64,000 nt of DNA from Agromyces allii. Its GTDB lineage: Bacteria; Actinomycetota; Actinomycetes; Actinomycetales; Microbacteriaceae. A program made the position numbers and the translations under genes. Below, in pieces: positions 27,246 to 36,018 of this stretch. Numbering within the stretch: position 1 is the stretch's first letter; every line of letters begins with the position of its first letter. The stretch lies in assembly GCF_009749385.1 (NCBI RefSeq), contig NZ_WBIN01000003.1, forward strand, positions 309,440-373,439, read 5' to 3'. The notes under the pieces are model-generated. The model saw nothing but the letters and a program-made list of their open reading frames with translations, had not been told where the DNA came from and did not search any database.

Positions 27246-28541
27246 ATGAACATCCTGGCGCTGCCGATCATCGACGGCCCGGTGCCGTGGGTCGTGTACG
27301 CGATCGCGATCGCCTTCGTGCTCGTCCTGCTGATCAGGCGTCCGACGGGCCGCTGGGTGATCACGGCACTGCTCGGCATCCTGATCGGCGGTGCGCTCGG
27401 CCTCGGGATCTTCCTGCTCGCCAACGCGCTCGACCTCGTCGACTCGCAACTGCCCGTCGAGGTCGGCTACTGGGCGATCGCCGTCTTCGCGGCGATCGGG
27501 CTCGCCGTCGTGAACCTCTGGCGTTCACGGGTCTGGCGCAAGGTCGTCGCGTCCCTCGCGATCGTGTGGTTCGCGATCACCGGCGTCATCGGCGTGAACG
27601 CGTTCTTCGGGCTGAACCCCACCCTCGGGTCCCTGTTCGGCGTCTCGAGCCAGGGGCAGATCGCCATCCCCACCGATGGGCCCACCGCGAGCCCGACCGG
27701 ACCGCTGTACCAGTCGTGGAAGCCGCCGGCCGGCATGCCGAAGCAGGGCGAGCAGGGCACCCAGGAGATCCCCGCCACCGCTTCGGGATTCGACGCGCGC
27801 GATGCGGGCATCTACCTGCCGCCCGCGGCGCTGGTCGACTCGCCGCCCCCGCTGCCGCTCGTGATCATGATGATGGGGTTCCCGGGCAACCCCGACCCGA
27901 GCTACATCGGGGGAGTGCTCGACACCTTCGCAGCGCAGCACGACGGGCTCGCGCCGATCGTGATCGTCGCCGACCAGATCGGCGGCGACGGGCAGACGAC
28001 CGACCCGGCCTGCGCCGACTCCACCACCTACGGCAAGGCGGAGACCTACATCACGACCGACGTCGTGAACTGGGCGCGCGCCAACCTGAACATCATCGAC
28101 GACCCGACGTCGTGGGTGGTGGCCGGGTACTCGAACGGCGGAGGCTGCGCGATCAAGTACATCGCGCAGGACCCGACGCTGTTCCGCAACGTGCTGTCGG
28201 TCTCCGGCGAGGAGTTCCCCGGATCGGAGGACCCCGACTCCGTCATCTCGCAGGTGTACGGCGGAGACGAGGCCGCGTTCGAGGCGTCGAAGCCGATCAA
28301 CATCATGCAGGCCGCCGCGCCCGGCACCTACGACGGCGTGACGGCGGTCTTCACCGCGGGCAGCGAGGACGGCGGGTACGTGGCGAGCCAGCAGGAGATC
28401 GCCGCGGCGGCGGCGGCGGTCGGGATGACCGTCACCAACTACGTGATCCCCGGGGCCGGCCACACGGGCGACGCGCTCACCGACGGCCTCACCGAGGGGT
28501 TCACGGTGCTGTATCCGGTGCTCGGACTGTCGGCGCCCTGA
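27246..28541 (+). CDS. Membrane-anchored alpha/beta hydrolase (esterase), paralogue 1
   Basis: The 431-residue protein has four N-terminal membrane helices (about residues 14-30, 38-60, 75-92, 98-118) and then an extracytoplasmic esterase domain from about 150. The GxSxG nucleophile elbow is [13 protein letters not shown] at about residue 299; [14 protein letters not shown] marks the oxyanion region and a late GAGHTGDAL the catalytic His. The layout resembles esterase-family/mycolyltransferase-like proteins that act at the cell surface. A homologous gene lies tail-to-tail downstream. Substrate unknown. Confidence 0.85.
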   Translation: MNILALPIIDGPVPWVVYAIAIAFVLVLLIRRPTGRWVITALLGILIGGALGLGIFLLANALDLVDSQLPVEVGYWAIAVFAAIGLAVVNLWRSRVWRKVVASLAIVWFAITGVIGVNAFFGLNPTLGSLFGVSSQGQIAIPTDGPTASPTGPLYQSWKPPAGMPKQGEQGTQEIPATASGFDARDAGIYLPPAALVDSPPPLPLVIMMMGFPGNPDPSYIGGVLDTFAAQHDGLAPIVIVADQIGGDGQTTDPACADSTTYGKAETYITTDVVNWARANLNIIDDPTSWVVAGYSNGGGCAIKYIAQDPTLFRNVLSVSGEEFPGSEDPDSVISQVYGGDEAAFEASKPINIMQAAAPGTYDGVTAVFTAGSEDGGYVASQQEIAAAAAAVGMTVTNYVIPGAGHTGDALTDGLTEGFTVLYPVLGLSAP

Positions 28542-28640
28542 GTAGGAGGAAGCCCCGAGTCGGCGGCGCCCTGAGTAGGCGGCAGCCCGAGTCGGGCGGC
28601 GGCCGGAGTCGCGTGGCAGCCGAAGTCGCGCGGAGCCGCG
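28531..28640 (+). repeat. Degenerate 30-bp direct repeats between the esterase paralogues
   Basis: CGGCGCCCTGAGTAGG followed by A-G-rich sequence and CCGAGTC occurs at about 28531-28560 and again at about 28564-28597, then decays into further GAGTCGCG units. The first copy contains the last codons and the stop of the upstream gene (TGA 28539-28541). Confidence 0.6.
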
Positions 28641-28652
28641 AAGCGCCCGCGG

Positions 28653-29999
28653 CTACTCGGCCGCGGGTTCCTCGGCGGCGGGCGGCTCGGCCTCCGGCGG
28701 CGCCTCCAGCCCGAGGCGCGGGTAGAGCACCGTGAAGCCCTTCTCGAGCCCGCCCGTGAGGGTCGTCGCGCCGTGGTCGCCGTGGGGCACCTCGTAGAAC
28801 GTCGTCGTCATGCCGGCGGAGGTCGCGGCATCCGCGAGTCGCTGCGTGCCGGGGATGTACGCGCTGTCGAGCTCGCCGACGGCGAAGATCGCGGTCGAGT
28901 CGGGATAGGGCGCCTTCGCCGCCATGATGTTCTCGGGCTTCACCGCGTCGTACGCGGCCTGGTCGCCGAGGAACACCTCCCGGAGCGTCTCGCTGCGGTG
29001 CTCGACGCCCGCGTACTCGGTCGGGGAGATCGCGAGGATGTTGCCGAAGGCCTCCGGGTACTTCGCACCGAAGTAGGCCGCGCAGCCGCCGCCGTTCGAG
29101 TATCCCGCGACGGTCGTGTACTGCGCGCCCTGGAGCACGTTCAGGTGCAGCCTCGCCCACGGCAGCACGTCCTGCATGACGTAGGTCTCGACGGCGCCGC
29201 GGTCGCTGTCGAGGCAGAGCGGGTCCGCGGTCGGGTCGCCGAGCTGGTCGACGACGAGGGCGATCGGCGCGAGCCCGCCGTTGTCGGCGGCGAATCCGTC
29301 GAGCGTCTCGGCGATGAAGCTCGCATCGGGCGTGCCGGGCTGACCCATCATCATGATCACGAGCGGCAGCCGGGGCGGGTTCTCGACGAGTGCCGCGGGC
29401 GGCAGGTACAGTTCGGCCGGCCGCGCCGCGAAGCCCGAGACCGTGTTCGGCACGGCGGGGTCGGGCGTGCCGGTCTCGCCCTTCGACGGCATGCCCTCCG
29501 GTGCGGTCCACGTCGAGTACAACGGCTCGGCCGGGTCGGCGGGCGGGGGGTCCACCCCGGGGTCGCGGATGTCGATGGGCTTCGCGGTCGAGACCCCCAG
29601 CAGGTCTCCGAGCGTGCGGTCGATGCCGTACGACGCGTTGATGCCGAGCACCGCGGTGACCACGAACACCGGGATCGCGAGCACCGCGATGAGCTTGCGC
29701 CACCACCTGGATCGCCACAGGTTCCACACGGCGAGCAGGCAGGCGCCCGACGCGCCGGCGACCCACAGCCACGCGGCATCCGCCACCGGACCGCCGAACA
29801 GGTCGAGCACGTGCACCGCCGCCCAGAACAGGGCGCCGCCGATCATGGCGCCCACGATGAGCACGATGAGCGCCGTCAGCGCCCAGCCGATGGACGCCTC
29901 GCGGCCGAGCAGGTAGAGGAACAGCACCGCGGCCACGACGTAGACCGTGATCAGAACCGGCCCCTCGACGATCACCAGATCGAGCACTGCCTCGGGCAT
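28653..29999 (-). CDS. Membrane-anchored alpha/beta hydrolase (esterase), paralogue 2
   Basis: The 448-residue protein is built exactly like the convergent gene at 27246: four N-terminal helices, then an esterase domain with [26 protein letters not shown] and the nucleophile elbow [15 protein letters not shown] catalytic His is likely in [11 protein letters not shown]. The C-terminus adds a Pro/Glu/Ala tail ([15 protein letters not shown]) absent in paralogue 1. I start at 29999 (MPEAVLDLV), just before the first helix; 30029 would add ten residues. The pair probably arose by inverted duplication. Substrate unknown. Confidence 0.85.
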   Translation of the reverse strand: MPEAVLDLVIVEGPVLITVYVVAAVLFLYLLGREASIGWALTALIVLIVGAMIGGALFWAAVHVLDLFGGPVADAAWLWVAGASGACLLAVWNLWRSRWWRKLIAVLAIPVFVVTAVLGINASYGIDRTLGDLLGVSTAKPIDIRDPGVDPPPADPAEPLYSTWTAPEGMPSKGETGTPDPAVPNTVSGFAARPAELYLPPAALVENPPRLPLVIMMMGQPGTPDASFIAETLDGFAADNGGLAPIALVVDQLGDPTADPLCLDSDRGAVETYVMQDVLPWARLHLNVLQGAQYTTVAGYSNGGGCAAYFGAKYPEAFGNILAISPTEYAGVEHRSETLREVFLGDQAAYDAVKPENIMAAKAPYPDSTAIFAVGELDSAYIPGTQRLADAATSAGMTTTFYEVPHGDHGATTLTGGLEKGFTVLYPRLGLEAPPEAEPPAAEEPAAE

Positions 30000-30056
30000 G
30001 TCGCCTCCCCGCCCCCCGACGATGGCCACAGCGTACTCGTACCCGGGCGGCCAACG

Positions 30057-30094
30057 TAGGATGGTGGCACCGTTTCTTCCGGGCCGATCGGCCC
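30057..30094 (+). promoter_or_regulatory. glyS promoter -10 and leader palindrome
   Basis: TAGGAT at 30057-30062 is a likely -10 box. GGGCCGATCGGCCC (30081-30094), a perfect 14-bp palindrome, lies in the 5' leader 25 bp before the GTG start. No T-box features are visible. Confidence 0.35.
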
Positions 30095-30118
30095 GAACTC
30101 TCGACCATTGGAGCCACC

Positions 30119-31504
30119 GTGGCCGCTGCCAGCCGTCTCGAATCCGTCATCGCCCTCGCTCAGCACCGGGGCTTCGTCTTCCAGGCGGGCGAGATCTACG
30201 GCGGATCCCGGTCCGCCTGGGACTACGGCCCCCTCGGCGTCGAGCTCAAGGAGAACATCAAGCGCCAGTGGTGGCGCTACATGGTGCAGAGCCGCGACGA
30301 CGTCGTCGGCCTCGACTCGAGCGTGATCCTGCCCAAGGCGGTCTGGGAGGCATCGGGTCACGTCGACGTCTTCACCGACCCGCTCATCGAGTGCCTCAAC
30401 TGCCACAAGCGGTACCGCGAAGACCACCTCATCGAGGCCTACGAGGAGAAGAAGGGCCGCGCACCCGAGAACGGCCTCGCCGACATCGTCTGCGCCAACT
30501 GCGGCACCCGCGGCCAGTGGACCGAGCCGCGCGCGTTCTCGGGCCTGCTCAAGACGTACCTCGGCGTGCTCGACGACGAGTCGGGCCTGCACTACCTGCG
30601 CCCCGAGACCGCGCAGGGCATCTTCGTGAACTTCGCGAACGTGCTGCAGGCGGCCCGCATGAAGCCGCCGTTCGGCATCGGCCAGATCGGCAAGAGCTTC
30701 CGCAACGAGATCACGCCGGGCAACTTCATCTTCCGCACGCGCGAGTTCGAGCAGATGGAGATGGAGTTCTTCGTCGAGCCCGGCACCGACGACGAGTGGT
30801 TCGAGTACTGGCTCGACCAGCGCTGGAACTGGTACGTCGACCTCGGCATCGACCCCGAGAACATCCGCCGCTTCGAGCACGCCCAAGAGAAGCTGTCGCA
30901 CTACTCCAAGCGCACCGTCGACATCGAGTACAAGTTCGGCTTCACGGGCAGCGAGTGGGGCGAGCTCGAGGGTGTCGCGAACCGCACCGACTTCGACCTG
31001 TCGACGCACACGAAGCACTCCGGAAAAGACCTGTCGTTCTTCGACCAGTCCAAGAACGAGCGCTGGACCCCGTACGTCATCGAGCCCGCGGCGGGCCTGA
31101 CCCGCTCGCTCATGGCCTTCCTCGTCGACGCGTACCACGTCGAAGAGGTGCCCAACGCGAAGGGCGGCGTCGACAGCCGCACCGTGCTGCGCCTCGACCC
31201 GCGCCTCGCGCCCGTCAAGGTCGCCGTGCTGCCGCTCTCGCGCAACGAGAAGCTCTCGCCGCTCGCCCGCGAGCTCGCCGCGAACCTTCGCAAGAACTGG
31301 AACGTCGACTTCGACGACGCCGGCGCCATCGGCCGCCGCTACCGTCGCCAGGACGAGATCGGCACCCCGTTCGCGATCACGGTCGACTTCGACTCGCTCG
31401 ACGACGACGCGGTGACCGTGCGCGAGCGCGACACCATGGCGCAGGAGCGCGTGCCGCTCAGCGAGCTGCAGGCCTACCTGGGCGCCCGACTCGTCGGAGC
31501 CTGA
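30119..31504 (+). CDS. glyS: Glycyl-tRNA synthetase (homodimeric, class II)
   Basis: The 461-residue enzyme charges tRNA-Gly and is essential. Class II motifs are clear: [20 protein letters not shown] at the start, a zinc-binding-like insertion ECLNCHKRY...CANCGTRG (about residues 93-135), motif 2 [36 protein letters not shown], and motif 3 EPAAGLTRS. The C-terminal anticodon-binding domain begins near 360 ([11 protein letters not shown]). GTG at 30119 follows GGAG. Length fits bacterial alpha-2 enzymes. It is monocistronic and followed by a hairpin. Confidence 0.97.
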   Translation: MAAASRLESVIALAQHRGFVFQAGEIYGGSRSAWDYGPLGVELKENIKRQWWRYMVQSRDDVVGLDSSVILPKAVWEASGHVDVFTDPLIECLNCHKRYREDHLIEAYEEKKGRAPENGLADIVCANCGTRGQWTEPRAFSGLLKTYLGVLDDESGLHYLRPETAQGIFVNFANVLQAARMKPPFGIGQIGKSFRNEITPGNFIFRTREFEQMEMEFFVEPGTDDEWFEYWLDQRWNWYVDLGIDPENIRRFEHAQEKLSHYSKRTVDIEYKFGFTGSEWGELEGVANRTDFDLSTHTKHSGKDLSFFDQSKNERWTPYVIEPAAGLTRSLMAFLVDAYHVEEVPNAKGGVDSRTVLRLDPRLAPVKVAVLPLSRNEKLSPLARELAANLRKNWNVDFDDAGAIGRRYRRQDEIGTPFAITVDFDSLDDDAVTVRERDTMAQERVPLSELQAYLGARLVGA

Positions 31505-31509
31505 CGGCC

Positions 31510-31526
31510 GGCCGGCTCCGCCGGCC
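31510..31526 (+). terminator. Probable glyS terminator
   Basis: GGCCGGC-TCC-GCCGGCC, a perfect 7-bp stem with a 3-base loop, followed by TTGT, 6 bp after the glyS stop. Confidence 0.6.
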
Positions 31527-31530
31527 TTGT

Positions 31531-31615
31531 CGGTCGAGTAGGCGCGTCAGCGCCGTATCGAGACCAGCCTCCGATCGATTCGGAGCTGGTCTCGATACGC
31601 TCCGCTACTCGACCG
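31531..31615. repeat. REP-like inverted repeat, copy C
   Basis: An 85-bp inverted repeat with ends CGGTCGAGTA / TACTCGACCG and inner GTATCGAGACCAGC / GCTGGTCTCGATAC, matching copy A at 10337. It lies between convergent glyS and GNAT genes; its right arm supplies the last codons (Pro-Val-Glu) and TAG stop of the GNAT gene. Confidence 0.75.
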
Positions 31616-32315
31616 GCGAAATCCGCGCGGTCCGTTCGGCCCACTCGCGGCGCAGCACCCCGTACATCGCGGTGTCCTGCCACTCGCCGTCGTTGTACTC
31701 CTCTTCGAGGATCGTCGCCTCGCGTCGCATGCCGAGCCGTTCGCACAGGGCCGCGGATGCCGCGTTGCGGGCGTCGAGCAGCGCGTGCACGCGGTGCGCG
31801 CGCAGCGTGTCGAACGCGACGGCCATCACGGCGGCGGCCGCTTCGCGCGCGAGCCCCTTGCCCTGGAAATCGGGGTGCACGACCCAGCCGATCTCGATCT
31901 GCGCGTGCTCGACGCGGTCGGCGCGCAGCATGATGTCGCCGATCACGCGGCCGCCGTCGCTCGCCGAGTCGGACGAGTCGTCGTCGACGGCGGCAGCCGC
32001 GGCATCCGTTCGGGGCAGGCGCGGCATGCGCGGTTCGCCGGTGAGCGCCATGGCGAAGAAGATCGCATCCCCGTCGTTCTCGAGGCGGCGCAGGCCTGCA
32101 CGCTTCGCGGTGTGCTCGCCGGCTTCGCGGCGATCGCGCTCGGGCCAGGGGATGTAGCGCAGCACCTCGGGCAGGCGCTGGTACTCCCAGACGTCGTCGG
32201 CGTCGGAGGTCTCGAGCGGGAGCAGCACGAGTCGCTCGGTCGTGATCGGGGCGAACGGCGGGTCGTCGACGTCGAACGGCAGTGCGAGATCGGGCGGGCC
32301 GTCGAACGAGGTCAC
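31605..32315 (-). CDS. GNAT family N-acetyltransferase (RimJ/RimL-like)
   Basis: The 236-residue acetyl-CoA-dependent transferase opens with TERLVLLPLETSDADDVWEY and has the acetyl-CoA loop IGWVVHPDFQGKGLAREAA (about residues 142-160) and the ARNAASAALCERLGM helix. An insertion of about 20 Ala/Asp/Ser residues (AAAAAVDDDSSDSASDGG) splits the N-terminal half and is unusual. Its ATG overlaps the hemA stop by 4 bp, so it is translated with hemA; a functional tie to heme synthesis is not known. The C-terminal PVE and stop come from a REP-like repeat. Confidence 0.88.
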   Translation of the reverse strand: MTSFDGPPDLALPFDVDDPPFAPITTERLVLLPLETSDADDVWEYQRLPEVLRYIPWPERDRREAGEHTAKRAGLRRLENDGDAIFFAMALTGEPRMPRLPRTDAAAAAVDDDSSDSASDGGRVIGDIMLRADRVEHAQIEIGWVVHPDFQGKGLAREAAAAVMAVAFDTLRAHRVHALLDARNAASAALCERLGMRREATILEEEYNDGEWQDTAMYGVLRREWAERTARISPVE

Positions 32316-33694
32316 GACGCGTCGGCCCGACGGCCGGGCGCGTCGAGGTCGCCGGAGGCCGTGCCTCGGGCGATGGACTCGTCGGGTGCGGCGGTGACGC
32401 CGAAGATGGCCTCGAGGCCGTCGATCCAGGACTGCTGGTCGCCGTTGCGGGCGAGCTCGCGCGAACGCACCATGGGCGTGTGCAGCAGCACGCCGGCCAT
32501 GTGGCGCAGGGCGGCCTCGGTGCGGCCGTCGTCGTCGCCGCGGGAGGCGGCGCGCTCGATCTCGGCGTCGAGGATGTCGAAGACGTGCTTGCGCAGCGCG
32601 ACGACGGCGGGCGCGAGGCGCTGCTCCTCGCCGCTGTCGCCGAACGCACGGGCGTCGCGCATGACGATGGCGCGCGCGGCGTCGGTCGCCCCGAGCTCTT
32701 CGAGGGGTGCGTGGATCTTGATGGTCTCGAGGTCGAGCAGCTCGACGCCCGGCAGTTCGACGACATCGGGCGCGACGTTGCGCGGCAGGCCGAGGTCGAT
32801 CACGAGCTGACGGATGCCGCCGGCCGGCGCTTCGACGACGAGGCCGATGCTCGGCAGCGTGCCGACGCGGGCCAGGTCGCCGGCGTGCTCGGTGCGGCCG
32901 GCCTCGAGCAGGGCACGGTCGACGACGTGGTGCTCGACCGTGGTGCAGGTGACGATCACGTCGACGGTGGCCGCCGTGACGGCGAACTCGTCACGGGCGA
33001 CGGCGTCGATGCCGTGTCCGGTCGCGAACTTCTCGGCGCGGCCCGAGGGCGAGTAGACGCGCACGTCGGTGGCGCCGCGGTCGCGGAGGGCGGCGAGCGA
33101 GGCTCCCGCGAAGCGGCCGGTGCCGACGAGCAGCACGCGGGCCTGCGCCCAGTCGGTGACGCGGCTCTCGGCGAGGTCGAGGGCGAGGCGAACGAGCGAG
33201 CGGCCCTCGCCGCCGAGCTCGGTCTCGTTCTTGACGCGGCGCGAGGTCTGCGACGCACGCTGGAAGAGTCGCTCGAGTTCGGGGGTCGTGGTGCCGTCGC
33301 TGCGGGCCTGCTCGAGCGAGCGCCGCACCTGACCGGCGATCTCGCCCTCGCCGACGACGACCGACTCGAGGCCGGACGCGACCGAGAAGAGGTGCCCGGC
33401 GACGGCGTTGCCGTGCACGAAGCCGAACGTGCTGCGGAGTTCTGCAGCGTCGAGCCCGGCGACCGCGCCGACGGCTCTGACCGCTTCGTGCACGACCTCG
33501 ACGGGCGACGACCCCTCGGGGGCGGCCAGGTCGAGGTAGGCCTCGAAGCGGTTGCAGGTGGAGATGACGACCGCGCCCTGCAGGGCGTCGTGGCCGTCGA
33601 GAATGCGCGGTGCCGCCTGGGTGGAGCTCGCCGAAAGACGCTCGAGCATGTCGAACCCGGCGTTCTTATGGCTCGCAGTGAGACAGATGAGCAC
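32312..33694 (-). CDS. hemA: Glutamyl-tRNA reductase
   Basis: The 460-residue enzyme reduces glutamyl-tRNA to glutamate-1-semialdehyde with NADPH, the first committed step of tetrapyrrole synthesis. The catalytic Cys47 lies in STCNRFEAY, the NADPH-binding Rossmann domain starts VLLVGTGRFAGASLAAL (about residue 186), and the C-terminal dimerisation helices end near 430. The start is GTG at 33694; TAGAAT (33706-33701) ends 6 bp upstream, so the mRNA is probably leaderless. HemA in other bacteria is feedback-regulated by heme, but nothing here shows how. It is transcribed away from the remaining heme genes and overlaps a GNAT gene. Confidence 0.95.
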   Translation of the reverse strand: MLICLTASHKNAGFDMLERLSASSTQAAPRILDGHDALQGAVVISTCNRFEAYLDLAAPEGSSPVEVVHEAVRAVGAVAGLDAAELRSTFGFVHGNAVAGHLFSVASGLESVVVGEGEIAGQVRRSLEQARSDGTTTPELERLFQRASQTSRRVKNETELGGEGRSLVRLALDLAESRVTDWAQARVLLVGTGRFAGASLAALRDRGATDVRVYSPSGRAEKFATGHGIDAVARDEFAVTAATVDVIVTCTTVEHHVVDRALLEAGRTEHAGDLARVGTLPSIGLVVEAPAGGIRQLVIDLGLPRNVAPDVVELPGVELLDLETIKIHAPLEELGATDAARAIVMRDARAFGDSGEEQRLAPAVVALRKHVFDILDAEIERAASRGDDDGRTEAALRHMAGVLLHTPMVRSRELARNGDQQSWIDGLEAIFGVTAAPDESIARGTASGDLDAPGRRADAS

Positions 33695-33700
33695 CCGGAG

Positions 33701-33706
33701 ATTCTA
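33701..33706 (-). promoter_or_regulatory. -10 box of leaderless hemA
   Basis: TAGAAT on the minus strand, 6 bp before the GTG start; no Shine-Dalgarno sequence. Confidence 0.55.
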
Positions 33707-33761
33707 CTCGCAGCGAGATGGTGGTCTGCCCAGTGCGGTTCCTGAACGCCGCAGGGGTGCG

Positions 33762-34490
33762 TCAGCCGCGGTGGGCGGCGAGCATCTCGGCCGAGATCAC
33801 GGGGATCGGCGCGGTCAGCGGCGGCACCTCGAGGCCCTCGGCGGCGAGTGCCGTGCGGTGCCTCGCCTTCCAGTCGCGCACGATGGCGAAGAACGCGGCA
33901 TCGGAGAGCGCGTACCGGCCGAGGCCGCGCGCGGCGAACACGATCGGCAGTTCGACGCTGTTCTTGTGGCGGCGCACGCGCAGCACGAGCACGGACACGA
34001 CGGTCGTGCCGATGACGACCGAGTCGGCACGGATGTTGCGCACCTCGCGCCACGGGTAGGCGTCGACGCGGCGTGGGCGCCGGTGCCCGCCGTCCCAGAA
34101 GGCGACGCCGAGGTCGTCGACCGCGACCGAGTAGCGGCGGCTGAGGTGCACGGGGGCGGCGCCGTCGATGCGGAGCTCGTTCATGCGCGGCACGAGCTCT
34201 GCGGTGCGGATGCCGCAGGCGGGCGCCGTGTTGAACGACCCTGCGAGCGCGGTGCTGCGCGCGGTGCTGCGCGACGCCCGCGCGAGGGCGACCGTCGCGT
34301 ACACGACCGCAGCCGCGAGGGCGAGCCCGCCGAGGAACAGGGGCAGGCGTTCGGGCGTGGAGACGACCGGGAGTCGTACCACCAGCCTGTCGACGACGGG
34401 CGCCGCCGCGACGAGCGCGGCGACGAGGAGGGCTGCCGCGACCGCGACCGCGGTCGTGAGGCTCGTGCGGTGGCGTGCGTCGGCGTTCAT
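33762..34490 (-). CDS. Small membrane protein of unknown function
   Basis: The 242-residue product has two hydrophobic helices at about residues 11-30 and 48-68, then a cytoplasmic or extracytoplasmic beta-rich domain (RRYSVAVDDLGVAFWDG, VDAYPWREVRNIRADSVVIG) resembling bacterial PH-like domains, with a helical C-terminus. The ATG at 34490 is chosen because the first helix starts right after it; the frame is open upstream through polar sequence only. It lies between hemA (67 bp beyond its stop, same strand) and the C-rich RNA candidate. No family assigned. Confidence 0.7.
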   Translation of the reverse strand: MNADARHRTSLTTAVAVAAALLVAALVAAAPVVDRLVVRLPVVSTPERLPLFLGGLALAAAVVYATVALARASRSTARSTALAGSFNTAPACGIRTAELVPRMNELRIDGAAPVHLSRRYSVAVDDLGVAFWDGGHRRPRRVDAYPWREVRNIRADSVVIGTTVVSVLVLRVRRHKNSVELPIVFAARGLGRYALSDAAFFAIVRDWKARHRTALAAEGLEVPPLTAPIPVISAEMLAAHRG

Positions 34491-34599
34491 CGGCGAAGCT
34501 CCGTGAGGACAGGCATCGGGGTGGACGACGTGCCCTGCCCGCCGGATCCGGCGTACTCCGGACGTCGGTGCGACGCATCGAAGCGCTGCACCGCACGAC

Positions 34600-34717
34600 C
34601 GATTTTCGGCGCGGGGGACACAGGGGGGAACACGAACAGGGACACGTCGTCGAGTACTCCGTGGGGGGCGGAGGCACGCCACCTAGGGCGCGTCGCCGTG
34701 CGAGGGGGCGCACAACG
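34600..34717 (-). ncRNA. Candidate small RNA with C-rich hairpin loops (6C-like)
   Basis: On the minus strand, two hairpins display C-rich loops: GTGCG-CCCCCT-CGCAC (34713-34698) and CTCCG-CCCCCCA-CGGAG (34673-34657), 24 bases apart, with a further C6 run at 34628-34623. Upstream is a fair promoter: TTACAT (34753-34748), 18-bp spacer, TACAGT (34729-34724), predicting a start near 34717. Two hairpins with C-rich loops are the hallmark of the actinobacterial 6C RNA. Points against: the first loop has five Cs, the 3' end is undefined, and the gene context is not the one I know for 6C. The rest of the 34491-34878 gap holds a TCGGCGCCGA palindrome (34779-34788) and a hairpin at 34811-34842. Confidence 0.4.
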
Positions 34718-34723
34718 AGACTG

Positions 34724-34753
34724 ACTGTAGCGCCGTTCGCCCCTCGAATGTAA
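34724..34753 (-). promoter_or_regulatory. Promoter candidate for the C-rich RNA
   Basis: Minus strand TTACAT (34753-34748), 18-bp spacer and TACAGT (34729-34724). A C6 run (34759-34754) abuts the -35. Confidence 0.4.
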
Positions 34754-34810
34754 GGGGGGTCAACGAACCCGTGGAAAGTCGGCGCCGATTGCTCATCTGC
34801 GCACCGCCGA

Positions 34811-34842
34811 CGGCCCGCCCTGCTCGGTCGACGGGCGGCCCG
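34811..34842. repeat. Hairpin upstream of the hemE promoter
   Basis: CGGCCCGCCC and GGGCGGCCCG pair at 9 of 10 positions around a 12-base loop, 24 bp before the hemE -10. It may be a regulatory or terminator structure; no T tract on either strand. Confidence 0.4.
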
Positions 34843-34865
34843 CACGAGCTCCCAGCCCGATACGC

Positions 34866-34871
34866 GACAAT
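34866..34871 (+). promoter_or_regulatory. -10 box of leaderless hemE
   Basis: GACAAT ends 7 bp before the GTG start at 34879; no ribosome-binding site. Confidence 0.4.
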
Positions 34872-34878
34872 GTGACCC

Positions 34879-36018
34879 GTGATCCTCTCCGCGCAGCATC
34901 CCCTGTCCGCCGGCCTCACGGGCGACTCGCGTCTCGTGCGTGCATATAGAGGAGAGCGGGCCGACACCACGCCCGTCTGGTTCATGCGCCAGGCCGGCCG
35001 ATCGCTGCCCGAGTACCGCGACCTCCGCGTCGGCACGCGCATGCTCGACGCGTGCCTCGACCCGGCCATGGCGAGCGAGATCACGCTGCAGCCGGTGCGC
35101 CGCCACAAGGTCGACGCGGGCATCTTCTTCAGCGACATCGTCGTCCCCCTGAAGCTGGTCGGCGTCGACGTCGAGATCCAGCCGGGCCGGGGGCCCGTCT
35201 TCGGCCGGGGCTACGCGGATGCCGCGGGCGTGGCCGAGCTGACGGCGATCGATCCCGCGCGGCTCGACGAGACATCCGCCCCCATCACCGAGGCCGTGCA
35301 GCGCACGATCGCCGAGCTGAACACGACCGACAACGGGTCGGGCACGGCGACGCCGCTCATCGGCTTCGCGGGTGCGCCGTTCACCCTCGCCGCGTATCTC
35401 GCCGAGGGCGGTCCGTCGAAGGACCACCTCGCCGCCCGGACGCTCATGCACGCCGACCCGGGCGCGTGGCGCGCGCTCATGGAGTGGACCGCCGAGCTCA
35501 CCGGGCGGTTCCTGCGCACGCAGGTGCTCGCCGGGGCATCCGCGGCCCAGCTCTTCGACTCCTGGGCCGGTGCGCTCTCGCTCGCCGACTACGAGACGCA
35601 CGTGGCGCCCGCCTCGGCGAAGGCGCTCGCGCACGTGCACGACCTGTCGTACGAGGTGACGGATGCCGCGGGCACGCGTTCGACCCGCGACGTGCCCGTC
35701 GTGCACTTCGGCGTGGGCACCGGCGAGCTGCTCGGCGCCATGCACGGCATCGGCGTCGACGCGGTCGGTGTCGACTACCGGGTGCCGCTGGATGTCGCGG
35801 TCGCCCGCATCGGCGAGGGCGTGCCCCTGCAGGGCAACCTCGATCCAGCGCTGCTCGCCGCCCCGTGGCCCGTGCTCGAGGCCGCGGTGCGCGACGTGCT
35901 GCGCCGGGGCACCGCCGCTCCCGCCCACGTGTTCAACCTCGGTCACGGCGTGCCACCCGAGACCGATCCGACCGTGCTGACGCGCGTCGTCGAGCTCGTG
36001 CACGAGGCGGGCGCATGA
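34879..36018 (+). CDS. hemE: Uroporphyrinogen decarboxylase
   Basis: The 379-residue TIM-barrel enzyme removes four acetate carboxyls from uroporphyrinogen III to give coproporphyrinogen III. The signature TTPVWFMRQAGRSLPEYRDLR is at residues 30-50, the second conserved region IGFAGAPFTLAAYL at about 161 and the C-terminal FNLGHGVPPETDP near 355. The start is GTG at 34879, apparently leaderless. A slightly acidic insertion NTTDNGSGTAT sits before residue 160. Its stop overlaps the hemY ATG by 4 bp, so the next step of the pathway is translationally coupled. Confidence 0.96.
   Translation: MILSAQHPLSAGLTGDSRLVRAYRGERADTTPVWFMRQAGRSLPEYRDLRVGTRMLDACLDPAMASEITLQPVRRHKVDAGIFFSDIVVPLKLVGVDVEIQPGRGPVFGRGYADAAGVAELTAIDPARLDETSAPITEAVQRTIAELNTTDNGSGTATPLIGFAGAPFTLAAYLAEGGPSKDHLAARTLMHADPGAWRALMEWTAELTGRFLRTQVLAGASAAQLFDSWAGALSLADYETHVAPASAKALAHVHDLSYEVTDAAGTRSTRDVPVVHFGVGTGELLGAMHGIGVDAVGVDYRVPLDVAVARIGEGVPLQGNLDPALLAAPWPVLEAAVRDVLRRGTAAPAHVFNLGHGVPPETDPTVLTRVVELVHEAGA

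Noticed and set aside
32956..36003. 1015-codon minus-strand frame spanning hemA, the intergenic region and hemE
   Set aside because: It crosses two recognised genes on opposite strands and has no recognisable domain.
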